Shown one piece after another: positions 23,613-32,781 of a DNA stretch of 64,000 bases. Numbering within the stretch: the stretch's first letter is position 1; each line of letters begins with the position of its first letter. The notes below the pieces were generated by a model that worked only from the letters and a program-made list of their open reading frames with translations, had not been told where the DNA came from and ran no database searches. The position numbers and the translations under genes were made by a program. This DNA is from Aestuariibaculum sp. M13 (lineage in GTDB: Bacteria; Bacteroidota; Bacteroidia; Flavobacteriales; Flavobacteriaceae). The stretch is from positions 186,001 to 250,000 of the forward strand of contig NZ_JANIAC010000002.1 in NCBI RefSeq assembly GCF_024723255.1, in the 5' to 3' direction.

Positions 23613-24812
23613 TTAAAATATAATTAAATTAATGTCGCTGTAATTAAGGTTAAACCATTCACCAACCGATTTGTTTGTTAAAATTCCGTGGTAAAAGTAC
23701 AACCCATTTTTTAAACCTTTGTCAAATCTTATAGAATTTTCAACGCCGCCATCTTCAGCAATCTTTAAGAGGTATGGTGTAAAAATGTTACTGATTGATA
23801 ATGATGATGTTCTGGAATATCTTGCTGGAATGTTAGGCACGCAATAGTGTACAACGTCATGTTTTAAAAATGTTGGTTGTTTGTGAGAAGTGACTTCACT
23901 GGTTTCAAAGCAACCACCCATATCAATGCTAACGTCAATAATGATACTGCCTTTCTTCATGACTTGAACCATGTTTTCGGTAACAATAATAGGGGAGCGG
24001 TTATTTCCTCGAATCGCACCAATAACCACATCACAGCGCTTAAGAGCTTTCGTTAATATTTTAGGTTGTATGGTGGAAGTATATAATGGACGACCTAAAT
24101 GTGTTTGAATACGTCTTAACTTGGTAATTGAATTATCGAAAATCTTTACACTTGCACCTAAACCAATGGAACTTCGTGCAGCAAATTCACCAACGGTCCC
24201 TGCTCCAAGTATAACGACTTCCAATGGAGGTACACCACTGATATTGCCAAACATACGTCCGTTTCCGCTTTTAGCGTCTGTTAAAAGTTCTGAAGCAATT
24301 AAAACCGCAGCTGTCCCTGCAATTTCACTCTGCGATTTAACAGCAGGGTAGTTGCCGTCAGTATCACGAATAAATTCAAAAGCCAAGGCTGTAATGCGTT
24401 TAGCTGCAAGGGCTTCGAAATATTTTTTAGATTGTGTTTTAAGTTGTAATGCTGAAATGAGAATCGTTTGTGGATTCATCATTTTGATTTGTTCTAAGCT
24501 TGGTGGTTCAACTTTTAAAATCATCGGGCAAGCAAAAACTTTAGCCGTGTCTTTTGTGATTTCGGCCCCAGCTTCACTATACTCCTTGTCACTAAAATTT
24601 GCACCATCACCAGCTCCAGACTCTAAAAGAACACGGTGACCATTACTAACAATAGCAAAAACAGCATCAGGTGTTAAGCAAATACGGCTTTCTTGAAAAG
24701 CTGTTTCTTTTGGGATCCCTATAAAAAGCTCACCTTTTCGTTTAAAAATTTCCAGTGTTTCCTCTTGGGGTAAGAGTTGTTGTTTTGTGAAAGGAGATAA
24801 TTGTTTAGACAT
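23613..24812 (-). CDS. ald: Alanine dehydrogenase (AlaDH/PNT family)
   Basis: The 399-residue protein belongs to the alanine dehydrogenase / transhydrogenase alpha-subunit family. The N-terminal domain has GIPKETAFQESRICLTPDAV and ALQLKTQSKKYFEAL, and the NAD domain has VVILGAGTVGEFAARSSIGLGA followed by VVIGAIRGNNRSPIIVTENM and SIIIDVSIDMGGCFETS. It would oxidise alanine to pyruvate and ammonia. Compared with classical Ald it carries an N-terminal extension of some 30 residues, which is usual in Flavobacteriia as far as I recall. The Lys/His catalytic residues cannot be placed with full certainty by eye, so a distinct AlaDH/PNT-family activity remains possible. Confidence 0.88.
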   Translation of the reverse strand: MSKQLSPFTKQQLLPQEETLEIFKRKGELFIGIPKETAFQESRICLTPDAVFAIVSNGHRVLLESGAGDGANFSDKEYSEAGAEITKDTAKVFACPMILKVEPPSLEQIKMMNPQTILISALQLKTQSKKYFEALAAKRITALAFEFIRDTDGNYPAVKSQSEIAGTAAVLIASELLTDAKSGNGRMFGNISGVPPLEVVILGAGTVGEFAARSSIGLGASVKIFDNSITKLRRIQTHLGRPLYTSTIQPKILTKALKRCDVVIGAIRGNNRSPIIVTENMVQVMKKGSIIIDVSIDMGGCFETSEVTSHKQPTFLKHDVVHYCVPNIPARYSRTSSLSISNIFTPYLLKIAEDGGVENSIRFDKGLKNGLYFYHGILTNKSVGEWFNLNYSDINLIIF

Positions 24813-25017
24813 GCTTTATGCTTGGTTGATATCAAAAAGTTAAATTACAAATTATTTAGTTAGCACATTTAAGTAAAAAGGAAATTTTTCGATTTATATC
24901 TTTAATATGTTATTCGTCTGATATTTTACAGGTTAACAAATAAAGTTTTGGCTTTTATGGATTTCCCTCAAAATATTTTAAATAAATTATTTTATGTTTG
25001 TATGTAGAAATCGCTCT

Positions 25018-27456
25018 ATGTTAAAAAAACTACCACTACTTTTTATATGCTTCTTTCCTTTGTTTGCTTTGACGCAAAACTACATTATTTCCGGACATGT
25101 AGTAGATGAAAATAAAATCTCGGTTGCTTTTTCTAATGTTATTTTAATGGATAGCGATTCTGAAGTAAAAAGTGGAACAACAACAGATGATTCAGGTGAT
25201 TTTAAATTTGAAAACATTCAAGAGGGTACTTATATTCTTAAGATTTCGTATTTAGGTTTTGAAGATTACAGTTTGACTTTTGAGTTGTACAAAAATATAG
25301 CATTTAACAATATTGTTTTAAGTGAAAAGGCTGAGGCATTAGAAGGAGTTTTGGTTACCGCTAAAAGACCCACTGTAAAACGATTGATTGACCGTGTTGT
25401 TTTTGATGTTGAAAATTCTACATTGTCAAATTATAATGTTTTAGATGTTTTAAAGAATACACCAGGTGTAATGGTGGCAGATAATAAGATTACTGTTAAA
25501 AACGGAGAGCCGATAATTTACTTAAATGATAAACGGGTTTATTTGTCTTCTAATGAAATTCAGCAACTCTTAGAAGGCACTACAGCTCAAAACTTGAAAT
25601 CAATTGAGGTTATAACTAATCCTCCAGCAAGATACGATGCAGAAGGAAATGCTGTAATAAATATTGTAACTAGTAAAAATATTGTAGCAGGCTATAATGG
25701 TAGTGTTTATGGAAATTACAAGCAAGGTTATAAATACCCGAAGTATTCTTTAGGAACAAGTCACTTTTTTAAAGCTGATAAATTAAATGGGTATTTAAAC
25801 TATAGTGGAAATCCAAGAAAAGATTACAGGCATAATAGTGAAATTGTAAATTTCAAAGATGAATTAAACGAAACATCAGCTATTTGGGAAACAGATTTTA
25901 AACGCACTAAAGAAACTCTTAATCATAATTTAAACGCTAATATAGATTATGAGTTAAATGAAAATAACACTTTAAGTTTTTCTTCCAGTATTTTAATTGC
26001 CCCAGAAAAAAACACAAATACAGATATTAATTCAACTACCGAAATGTTTAGTGTGAATTATATTTTAGATTCTTTATTCGACACAACTAATAGGGCTAAT
26101 CTTAAAACCAATAATTTGGCTTTTAATCTTGATTTTGTTCATGATTTCAAAAAAGAAGGAGAAAAGTTATCTGTAAATTTTCATCATACAAATTATGATT
26201 TTACAAGTTTACAAAATGTAAATACAAAATATTATTTGCCAAATGGAAACGTCTCTTTTAGAGAAAATGTGTTTCAAACAAATGCAAATCAAAAAACACA
26301 ATTATATACTGGGCAATTAGATTATCAATTACCTTTAAATCATAACATTCAAATCGAAGCAGGCATTAAGGTTTCTGACATTGATTCAGAAAGTTTTATT
26401 AATCAGTTTGTTTTAAATAACGGTCAGATATCGGAAGATATTGACGAGCAAGACACCTTTCTTTATGGAGAAAAAAATTACGCTGTTTATTCAAGTTTTG
26501 CAAAAGACTGGGATAAATGGAGTTTTAAAACAGGATTGCGAGTTGAGCACACCAGCTTGATCGGGGAGTTATTGTTAGCGGCAAGTTCGAATAAAATAAA
26601 TTATACTAAATTCTTTCCTTCATTTTATTTATCTGATCAAATTAATGATAATAATCAGATTTACTTTAGTTATAATAAACGAATATCAAGACCAAGATAT
26701 AATGATTTAAATCCATTTAAATATTACTTAAACGATAACACCTATATCGTTGGAAACCCGAATTTACAACCACAAATTGATGATGTTTTTACTTTAGGCT
26801 ATACTTTAAAAAGCACCTATACATTTGAGGTTTATTACAGAAACGAAAACAATCCGTCGTTACAATTATTACAGCAGGATAATGAAAATAATAAGGTTAG
26901 ATATATAAATACAAATATTGACAGAAATATATCTTATGGATTGGATTTTATGACGTATACCAACATTGTCACGAACTGGAATTTGTATGTATTGTCTTCT
27001 TTGTTTTATTACGAAGGAAAGTACTATGGAGGGTTAAATAAAAATCAACTATACACAAATGATAAATGGTCTGTTTACGGTCAGATTATTAACTATTTTT
27101 CTTTTTTACAAGACAAAAGTTTAACCGCTGATATATCCTATAATTATATTTCCGCAATAGTTGATGGGCCTTCAGTGTATAGTTTACGTCACGGACTTGA
27201 TGTGAATTTAAGAAAATCTTTTTGGAGTAATAGAGCTTCGTTAAGTATTGGTGTTACAGATGCTTTTAATACTCAAAATTTTGATATGACAAATAATTAT
27301 GCTAACCAAGATCTATACATGAAGTCCAGAATGGAAAACAGAATGTTTACTTTTGGTTTTAATTATAAGTTTGGTAATTATAAGTTATCTTCAAATAAGA
27401 AAGAAATTAATATAGATGAACGAGATCGATTAGAAAATAATAATTCGAATCATTAA
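25018..27456 (+). CDS. TonB-dependent-receptor-like outer-membrane beta-barrel protein
   Basis: The start is taken at the ATG at 25018, because it gives a normal signal peptide (MLKKLPLLFICFFPLFALTQ); the frame is open from an ATG at 24994. After export come a carboxypeptidase-regulatory-like beta-sandwich (about residues 20-100, YIISGHVVDENKISVAFSNV ... YILKISYLGFEDY) and a plug-like domain (LDVLKNTPGVMVADNKITVKNGEP, SIEVITNPPARYDAEGNAVINI). A long barrel with ISRPRYNDLNPF and YNYISAIVDGPSVYSLRHG follows, ending in NYKFGNYK. This order is typical of the outer membrane beta-barrel family 3 proteins of Bacteroidota. A TonB box is not obvious. No SusD gene follows, so it is not a sus pair. Cargo unknown. 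It converges with the 27453 gene with a four-base overlap. Confidence 0.88.
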   Translation: MLKKLPLLFICFFPLFALTQNYIISGHVVDENKISVAFSNVILMDSDSEVKSGTTTDDSGDFKFENIQEGTYILKISYLGFEDYSLTFELYKNIAFNNIVLSEKAEALEGVLVTAKRPTVKRLIDRVVFDVENSTLSNYNVLDVLKNTPGVMVADNKITVKNGEPIIYLNDKRVYLSSNEIQQLLEGTTAQNLKSIEVITNPPARYDAEGNAVINIVTSKNIVAGYNGSVYGNYKQGYKYPKYSLGTSHFFKADKLNGYLNYSGNPRKDYRHNSEIVNFKDELNETSAIWETDFKRTKETLNHNLNANIDYELNENNTLSFSSSILIAPEKNTNTDINSTTEMFSVNYILDSLFDTTNRANLKTNNLAFNLDFVHDFKKEGEKLSVNFHHTNYDFTSLQNVNTKYYLPNGNVSFRENVFQTNANQKTQLYTGQLDYQLPLNHNIQIEAGIKVSDIDSESFINQFVLNNGQISEDIDEQDTFLYGEKNYAVYSSFAKDWDKWSFKTGLRVEHTSLIGELLLAASSNKINYTKFFPSFYLSDQINDNNQIYFSYNKRISRPRYNDLNPFKYYLNDNTYIVGNPNLQPQIDDVFTLGYTLKSTYTFEVYYRNENNPSLQLLQQDNENNKVRYINTNIDRNISYGLDFMTYTNIVTNWNLYVLSSLFYYEGKYYGGLNKNQLYTNDKWSVYGQIINYFSFLQDKSLTADISYNYISAIVDGPSVYSLRHGLDVNLRKSFWSNRASLSIGVTDAFNTQNFDMTNNYANQDLYMKSRMENRMFTFGFNYKFGNYKLSSNKKEINIDERDRLENNNSNH

Positions 27457-27995
27457 AAATAATTTCTAAGCCTATCCCAGAAGTTTTTAGGAGTCATTTT
27501 AAATTCATCTTCAAGTTCCTCCATAGTTTTATCTGCATTATTGATTTTGTTAAAAATCTGCGCTCGAATAAGATATATAGAAGGTACAATAACTGCCATT
27601 ATAGGAATTAGATATATTAATTGATTAGAATCAACATAATCTAAATCATCATTTAATGTGATGAAAATTTGATAGGCATACATAGCAATAGGAACAAGTA
27701 AAACATGATACCACCAATGACGACAAGTAAAGAACCAAATAAAAATTAAATATAATGGTATAACTTTACCGGTTAAAGTCCAGGCTAAAACAAAGATGCT
27801 ACCATAGTATTTACTGTCGTATGTAAATAAAAAAGTGTCCCAAACTTGAATGTCTGGAGCACTTTCATATAGGTAAAATAAATAGGGTGTAATTGCTATC
27901 AATGTAGCTATAATACTCCCTATAATCAAGCTTTTTTTATCCAGCCGATGGAACTTTAATTCTTGATCTTTCAATTTTTGCTGTTTGTTGCTCAT
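27453..27995 (-). CDS. Multi-spanning membrane protein of unknown function
   Basis: About 180 residues with four probable membrane segments (IIGSIIATLIAITPYLFYL, YGSIFVLAWTLTGKVIPLYLIF, WYHVLLVPIAMYAYQIF, LIYLIPIMAVIVPSIYLI) and a charged C-terminal tail MEELEDEFKMTPKNFWDRLRNYF. The start is uncertain. The frame is open to an ATG at 28019, but Met9 at 27995 looks better, and a TTG at 27929 would avoid overlap with the 47-residue peptide gene. The overlap in another frame with that gene suggests translational coupling. I recognise no family. Its stop codon overlaps the end of the barrel-protein gene by four bases. Confidence 0.7.
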   Translation of the reverse strand: MSNKQQKLKDQELKFHRLDKKSLIIGSIIATLIAITPYLFYLYESAPDIQVWDTFLFTYDSKYYGSIFVLAWTLTGKVIPLYLIFIWFFTCRHWWYHVLLVPIAMYAYQIFITLNDDLDYVDSNQLIYLIPIMAVIVPSIYLIRAQIFNKINNADKTMEELEDEFKMTPKNFWDRLRNYF

Positions 27996-28080
27996 CTTGG
28001 TTAACTGCGTTAGCTGCATAAGCTGTAAACAACATTCCTCCGAAGATCGCTAATGCGATTAAATACTTTTTAGTTTTCAT
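27937..28080 (-). CDS. 47-residue exported peptide overlapping the membrane-protein gene
   Basis: An ATG at 28080 opens 47 codons starting MKTKKYLIALAIFGGMLFTA, a textbook signal peptide with possible cleavage after AYA or ANA. A short polar mature part follows (VNQDEQQTAKIERSRIKVPSAG). The end of the frame overlaps the start of the 27453 membrane-protein gene by about 59 bases in a different frame. A TACATTTG -7 element stands 30 bases upstream. From memory, small exported proteins with a similar opening and an ending like RIKVP occur in other flavobacteria, which argues for a real gene. Mature size would be about 22-25 residues. Function unknown. Confidence 0.65.
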   Translation of the reverse strand: MKTKKYLIALAIFGGMLFTAYAANAVNQDEQQTAKIERSRIKVPSAG

Positions 28081-28109
28081 TTTTTAAGGGATTTAATTAA
28101 TTAATTACC

Positions 28110-28117
28110 CAAATGTA
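28110..28117 (-). promoter_or_regulatory. Candidate -7 promoter element for the small exported peptide
   Basis: Read on the minus strand the site is TACATTTG, matching TAnnTTTG, 30 bases before the peptide ATG. The -33 element is not clear. This gives a short leader and supports transcription of the peptide and membrane-protein genes together. Confidence 0.45.
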
Positions 28118-28265
28118 ACTAAAGGCTGATTTGAAGTTTTTCTTAAAATGTTAAAAAAATGTTAAAAACTAATGTTTTTGTTTTTTTTGTTACGGGTTTG
28201 CCGTAAAACTTCAAATTTCGGAGCAAATGTGTGTTTATATCATGTAACTTAAACGTTATTAATTA

Positions 28266-28691
28266 CTATTTTAGAACTAATAATCTATTATTAGCTTCCT
28301 TTACATCAATTGATATGATGTCAAATTTATTTGGCAATAAATCATCTATGACATCTGGCCACTCAATTAAATTCCAGTATCCCGAATCTAAATAATCTTC
28401 TATGCCAAAATTATAAGCCTCTTCAATATCTTTAATTCTATATAAATCGAAATGATAAATTTTGTCATTTGTCAATTCATATTCATTAACTATTGAAAAG
28501 GTAGGGCTGCTCACTTCGTCATGACTTCCTAAAGCTTTAATTAAAGCCTTAATTAGTGTTGTTTTTCCAGCGCCCATATTACCATGAAATAATAATGTCT
28601 TGGTTTTTAGGTTTTTGATGATTTGCTCAGCAACATTATCAAGTTGATCAAGATTATAATTTATTTCCAATTCAATCAAATTTAAAAACAA
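28266..28691 (-). CDS. tsaE: tRNA threonylcarbamoyladenosine biosynthesis ATPase TsaE
   Basis: The 141-residue P-loop protein has Walker A GNMGAGKTTL (residues 37-46), then SSPTFSIVNEYE, IYHFDLYRI and NLIEWPDVIDDLL, the standard TsaE sequence. TsaE works with TsaB and TsaD to put the threonylcarbamoyl group on A37 of tRNAs reading ANN codons. The gene lies directly downstream of porX on the same strand (69 bases), an arrangement that is common in Bacteroidota. The N-terminal few residues could be trimmed if a TTG start is used. Confidence 0.95.
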   Translation of the reverse strand: MFLNLIELEINYNLDQLDNVAEQIIKNLKTKTLLFHGNMGAGKTTLIKALIKALGSHDEVSSPTFSIVNEYELTNDKIYHFDLYRIKDIEEAYNFGIEDYLDSGYWNLIEWPDVIDDLLPNKFDIISIDVKEANNRLLVLK

Positions 28692-28760
28692 TATTACAAA
28701 TTATATACGAAAATTGCTAATCATTTTAGCTTTTTATCGGATTTTTATGTATTTTATAGA

Positions 28761-30314
28761 TTATTTTGGTAGAAAAACGGAAAAAGGAATAATCATCTCT
28801 TCTAGCGAAACACCACCATGTTGGTATGTGTTTCGGTAATAACTAACATAATGGTTATAGTTATTAGGATATGCAAAGAATGAATCACTTTTCGCGAAAA
28901 TATAAGAACTACTCATATTTATTGAAGGCAAATGCACTTCTTTTGGATCTTTAAACACAAGTACTTCCTTCTCTTCATACGTTAAGCTTCTACCGGTTTT
29001 ATAGCGCAAATTTAAACTAGTATCTCTATCTCCAATAACTTTAGATGGGTTTTTTACATTAATAGTACCATGATCTGTAGTTATGATTAATTTAAAACCT
29101 AATTGCTGAGCTTGTTGAATCATTTCTAAAAGAGGTGAATTTTTAAACCAGCTAAGAGTTAAAGATCTGTAAGCCTTATCGTTGGAAGCTAATTCCTTTA
29201 CAACTTCCATTTCTGTTTTAGCATGCGAAAGCATATCAACAAAATTATAAACGACTACTGTGAGATCGTTGTTTTTGAGTGATTTAAAATTATCGACTAG
29301 CTTTTTTCCTGTTTTAAGATTAGTGATTTTATGAAATTCACAAGTCAAGTGACTCAGGTTTAATCGCTTCATTTGTGCCTGTAAGAAATCTTCCTCATGC
29401 AGATTCTTGCCTCCCTCGTCAGTGTCGTTTTTCCAGTACTGAGGATATAGTTTCTCCATGTCGCCTGGCATTAGCCCGGAAAAAATAGCATTTCTAGCAT
29501 ATTGAGTTGCTGTTGGTAATATGCTAAAAAAAGCTTCTTCATGATTTTTTTTATAATGATTGTTAACAATAGGCTCGAAAACTTTCCATTGATCATAACG
29601 TAAATTATCAACTACAACTAATAGTGTTGGTTGGTCTTTGCTTAGTTCCGGAACAATTTTTTCTCTGAATAAAGTGTGAGACATTACAGGAGCTTTGGTG
29701 TGAGGACTGAACCAATCGGCGTAATTTTTCTCAATAAACTTCCCGAATTGAATGTTAGCTTCTGTTTTTTGAGATTCCAGAATTTCAAACATACTCGGGT
29801 CTTCAATATTTTCTAATTGAATCTCCCAATACAGTAATTTTTGATATAAACTCACCCATTCTTCAAAAGAATTTACCATAGCTAAATCCATGGCTATTTT
29901 TCTAAATTCTTGTTGGTAGCTTGATGTTGTTTTTTCAGAAACCAATCTGGAATGGTCTAAGTTTTTTTTCAGACTTAATAATATTTGATTCGGATTTACT
30001 GGCTTTATGAGGTAGTCGGCTATTTTACTGCCAATAGCTTCTTCCATAATATATTCCTCCTCACTTTTTGTAATCATGACAACTGGAAGATTGTCTTGCT
30101 TGGCTTTTAACTCATTTAAGGTTTCAAGACCTGTAAGTCCAGGCATATTTTCATCTAAAAATACAATATCAAATTTTTCATTTTCTAAAACATCGATGGC
30201 TTCAGTACCGCTTTTGCAGGTGGTTACATTGTAATTGCGTTGCTCTAAAAATAAAATATGTGGTTTTAGTAAGTCAATTTCATCATCTACCCAAAGTATT
30301 TGTATTGCACCCAT
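28761..30314 (-). CDS. porX: PorX-type response regulator with PglZ phosphatase-like domain
   Basis: The 517-residue protein combines a CheY-like receiver (residues 1-120; acidic pocket Asp10/Asp11, phosphorylation site Asp54 in FLDENMPG, switch Lys in MITKSEEE), a helical linker and a PglZ / alkaline-phosphatase-superfamily domain from about 200. Metal ligands of the latter are visible in VVVDNLRYDQW, YNFVDMLSHA, ITTDHGTI and QHGGVSLEEM. This architecture is that of PorX, which with the histidine kinase PorY controls the type IX secretion system and has been shown to have phosphodiesterase activity. The gene predicts a T9SS in the genome, although no T9SS structural gene lies in the window. 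Confidence 0.93.
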   Translation of the reverse strand: MGAIQILWVDDEIDLLKPHILFLEQRNYNVTTCKSGTEAIDVLENEKFDIVFLDENMPGLTGLETLNELKAKQDNLPVVMITKSEEEYIMEEAIGSKIADYLIKPVNPNQILLSLKKNLDHSRLVSEKTTSSYQQEFRKIAMDLAMVNSFEEWVSLYQKLLYWEIQLENIEDPSMFEILESQKTEANIQFGKFIEKNYADWFSPHTKAPVMSHTLFREKIVPELSKDQPTLLVVVDNLRYDQWKVFEPIVNNHYKKNHEEAFFSILPTATQYARNAIFSGLMPGDMEKLYPQYWKNDTDEGGKNLHEEDFLQAQMKRLNLSHLTCEFHKITNLKTGKKLVDNFKSLKNNDLTVVVYNFVDMLSHAKTEMEVVKELASNDKAYRSLTLSWFKNSPLLEMIQQAQQLGFKLIITTDHGTINVKNPSKVIGDRDTSLNLRYKTGRSLTYEEKEVLVFKDPKEVHLPSINMSSSYIFAKSDSFFAYPNNYNHYVSYYRNTYQHGGVSLEEMIIPFSVFLPK

Positions 30315-30363
30315 TTAAATATGTTTAATAATTAATTTATTTCAATTTGTTTTGTAAATGTCT

Positions 30364-30394
30364 TTTGTTGAGACTGTCTATATATTTATATTTG
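30364..30394 (+). promoter_or_regulatory. Bacteroidota promoter of the HD phosphohydrolase gene
   Basis: TTTG at 30364-30367, exactly 19 bases, then TATATTTG at 30387-30394: a perfect match to the phylum consensus. The predicted transcript start near 30401 leaves a leader of about 20 bases before the TTG start codon at 30421, which in turn supports that start. Confidence 0.72.
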
Positions 30395-30420
30395 TTAGTA
30401 TAAACCTTAATGATTAAAGT

Positions 30421-31641
30421 TTGAACAAACTTAAAATATTAAACGACCCAATTTACGGATTTATTACTATTCCGAATTCTCTAATATTCGATTTAATTCA
30501 GCATAAATATTTTCAACGTTTACGTAGAATAACCCAAATGGGGATGTCTTATACGGTTTATCCGGGAGCGCATCACACGCGTTTTCATCATGCTATTGGC
30601 TGCGTGCATTTAATGCAGCAGGCGGTTAATGTACTTCGTTTTAAAGGGGTTACAGTATCTGAAGAAGAAGAAAACGGACTCTATATAGCAATTTTATTGC
30701 ATGATATTGGTCATGGGCCATTTTCGCACGCCATGGAACATAGCATTGTGAATAGCGTGTCTCATGAGCAACTTTCATTGCTTTTCATGGAACGTTTAAA
30801 CGAGGAATTTAACGGAAGTTTAACGTTAGCAATTGAGATTTTTAAAGGAGAATACCCGCGCGCTTTTATGTGTCAGTTAATCTCTGGTCAATTTGATATT
30901 GATCGTGCCGATTATTTAAAGCGGGATAGTTTTTACACAGGTGTTGCTGAAGGTAATGTGAATAGCGAGCGTTTAATTACGATGCTCAATGTGGTTGATG
31001 ATAATTTGGTTGTTGAAGAGAAGGGTATTTATAGTGTAGAAAAGTTTATTGTAGCCCGGCGATTAATGTACTGGCAGGTGTATCTTCATAAAACAGGATT
31101 GGTTGCCGAACAATTATTGATAAGGGTACTGCAACGTGCTAAAGAGTTATATAGTGAAGGTTATAAATTAACTGCAAGTAAGGCTTTAATCTATTTCTTG
31201 GAAAATAAAATTAAACTAGAAGATTTTAATGAACACAGACTTAATGTTTTTGCACAATTAGACGATTATGACGTTATAAGCGCCATGAAGGAATGGCAGT
31301 TTGAAGATGATTTTGTATTGAGTCATTTATGTGAAATGATTATCAATAGAAATCTTTTAACCATAAAATTGAAAAAGAAACCCATAAAACCTGAAAGTCT
31401 GGAAAGGTTTTTAGAGGAATTAATAGCTAAATATAATATAAGTAGAGAAGAGGCGTCTTATTTTGTTTTTACTGGAGATATTTCAAATCAGGCTTATCAG
31501 CTTAAAAATAAGAGTATAAATATTTTACATAAATCGGGTAAAATTCAGGATGTGGTTAAGGCGTCGGATCATTTAAACATAAAAGCCTTATCAAAACCGG
31601 TAACAAAATATTATATATGTTACCCAAAACAAACAACTTAG
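30421..31641 (+). CDS. HD-domain phosphohydrolase (dNTPase-like)
   Basis: The 406-residue protein starts at a TTG codon (MNKLKILNDPIYGFITIP is the usual family opening, and a perfect promoter lies just upstream). The HD metal site is complete: TRFHHAIGCVHL (His), LLHDIGHGPFSHAMEH (His-Asp and two His) and FDIDRADYLKRDS (Asp). This is the pattern of the SAMHD1/dGTPase-related proteins of COG1078, which cleave dNTPs or related nucleotides; the true substrate of the Bacteroidota members is not known to me. The gene diverges from porX across 106 bases. Confidence 0.9.
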   Translation: MNKLKILNDPIYGFITIPNSLIFDLIQHKYFQRLRRITQMGMSYTVYPGAHHTRFHHAIGCVHLMQQAVNVLRFKGVTVSEEEENGLYIAILLHDIGHGPFSHAMEHSIVNSVSHEQLSLLFMERLNEEFNGSLTLAIEIFKGEYPRAFMCQLISGQFDIDRADYLKRDSFYTGVAEGNVNSERLITMLNVVDDNLVVEEKGIYSVEKFIVARRLMYWQVYLHKTGLVAEQLLIRVLQRAKELYSEGYKLTASKALIYFLENKIKLEDFNEHRLNVFAQLDDYDVISAMKEWQFEDDFVLSHLCEMIINRNLLTIKLKKKPIKPESLERFLEELIAKYNISREEASYFVFTGDISNQAYQLKNKSINILHKSGKIQDVVKASDHLNIKALSKPVTKYYICYPKQTT

Positions 31642-31719
31642 GCTATATGGCGTTGAAAAGTGACGTTAATCTTTAAAACAATAAGCGGGTAGAGATGAAA
31701 AACTTTAGGACATTTTTCC

Positions 31720-31727
31720 TATTTTTG
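31720..31727 (+). promoter_or_regulatory. Candidate -7 element of the lipid A operon
   Basis: TATTTTTG matches TAnnTTTG and lies 31 bases before the GTG start of lpxD. No good TTTG is seen at -33. It is the only promoter-like site in the gap before lpxD, so it may drive the lpxD-lpxC/fabZ transcript and perhaps beyond. Confidence 0.4.
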
Positions 31728-31758
31728 CCCAATATATTAAATCATCAAACTCTAAAGT

Positions 31759-32781
31759 GTGAAATTTACAGCAGAACAAATAGCAGGGATTTTAATGGGT
31801 GATGTCGTTGGAAATCCTGATGCTGAAGTGTCTAAACTTTCTAAAATAGAGGAAGGAACCGAAGGCTCTTTAACGTTTTTAGCGAATCCAAAATACAAAC
31901 ACTATATCTACACCACAAAGGCTTCAATCACCATAGTTAATAAAACTTTTGAACCTGAGGAAGAAATCAATACGACGTTAATAAAAGTTGATGATGCTTA
32001 TCTGGCATTTTCAAAAATTCTCGAATATTACAATTCTGTAAAACTTAATAAAACTGGTATTGAACAACCTTCATTTATAGCTGAATCCTCTAGTTATGGA
32101 GACGATATTTATGTAGGAGCATTTTCCTATATAGGTGAAAATGTCACTATTGGGAATAATGTTAAGATTTTCCCTAATTCATATATAGGGGATAATTCTG
32201 TTGTAGGAGATAATACCATTATTTTCTCAGGGGCAAAAATATATTCAGAAACTGTTATTGGTAAGAATTGTGTGATCAACTCAGGTTCTATTATTGGTGC
32301 CGATGGATTTGGTTATGCGCCTAACGAAGAGGGGGGATACAATAAAGTACCGCAGACAGGAAATGTAATTATTGAAGATTATGTAGATGTTGGTGCGGCC
32401 ACCACAATAGATAGAGCAACTCTAGGTTCAACCATAATTAGAACGGGAGTTAAGCTAGACAATCAGATTCAGATTGCTCATAATGTCGAGATTGGAAAAA
32501 ACACCGTTATTGCTGCACAAACCGGAATAGCAGGATCGACCAAAATTGGTGAAAACTGTGTAATTGGAGGTCAGGTTGGTATTGCCGGACATATTGTTAT
32601 TGGTAATAATGTGAAAGTTCAGGCACAATCTGGCATTGCCAGAAAAGTAAAAGATAACGAAGTGTTACAAGGGTCTCCTGCGATAACACTTAGTGATTAT
32701 AATAAATCGTACGTTCACTTTAAGAACCTACCTAAGATTGTTAAAAACATTAATGATTTAGAAAAAAATAAATGGGAATAG
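31759..32781 (+). CDS. lpxD: UDP-3-O-acylglucosamine N-acyltransferase LpxD
   Basis: The 340-residue enzyme adds the N-linked hydroxyacyl chain in lipid A synthesis. It has the N-terminal uridine-binding domain (about 1-100, [17 protein letters not shown]) and a left-handed beta-helix of hexapeptide repeats (about 105-315) with the catalytic His in [15 protein letters not shown]. The start is a GTG; the opening [16 protein letters not shown] is normal for the family. It overlaps lpxC/fabZ by ten bases and is first in a lipid A cluster. A second LpxD-like gene lies at 35687. Confidence 0.95.
   Translation: MKFTAEQIAGILMGDVVGNPDAEVSKLSKIEEGTEGSLTFLANPKYKHYIYTTKASITIVNKTFEPEEEINTTLIKVDDAYLAFSKILEYYNSVKLNKTGIEQPSFIAESSSYGDDIYVGAFSYIGENVTIGNNVKIFPNSYIGDNSVVGDNTIIFSGAKIYSETVIGKNCVINSGSIIGADGFGYAPNEEGGYNKVPQTGNVIIEDYVDVGAATTIDRATLGSTIIRTGVKLDNQIQIAHNVEIGKNTVIAAQTGIAGSTKIGENCVIGGQVGIAGHIVIGNNVKVQAQSGIARKVKDNEVLQGSPAITLSDYNKSYVHFKNLPKIVKNINDLEKNKWE

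Noticed and set aside
24121-24639. Two consecutive plus-strand open frames inside ald
   Set aside because: They are shadows of the conserved alanine dehydrogenase gene on the other strand and their products look like no protein family.
28190-28207. Hairpin TTACGG-loop-CCGTAA downstream of tsaE as terminator
   Set aside because: The T-run lies on the wrong side for either strand, and the stem has only six pairs.
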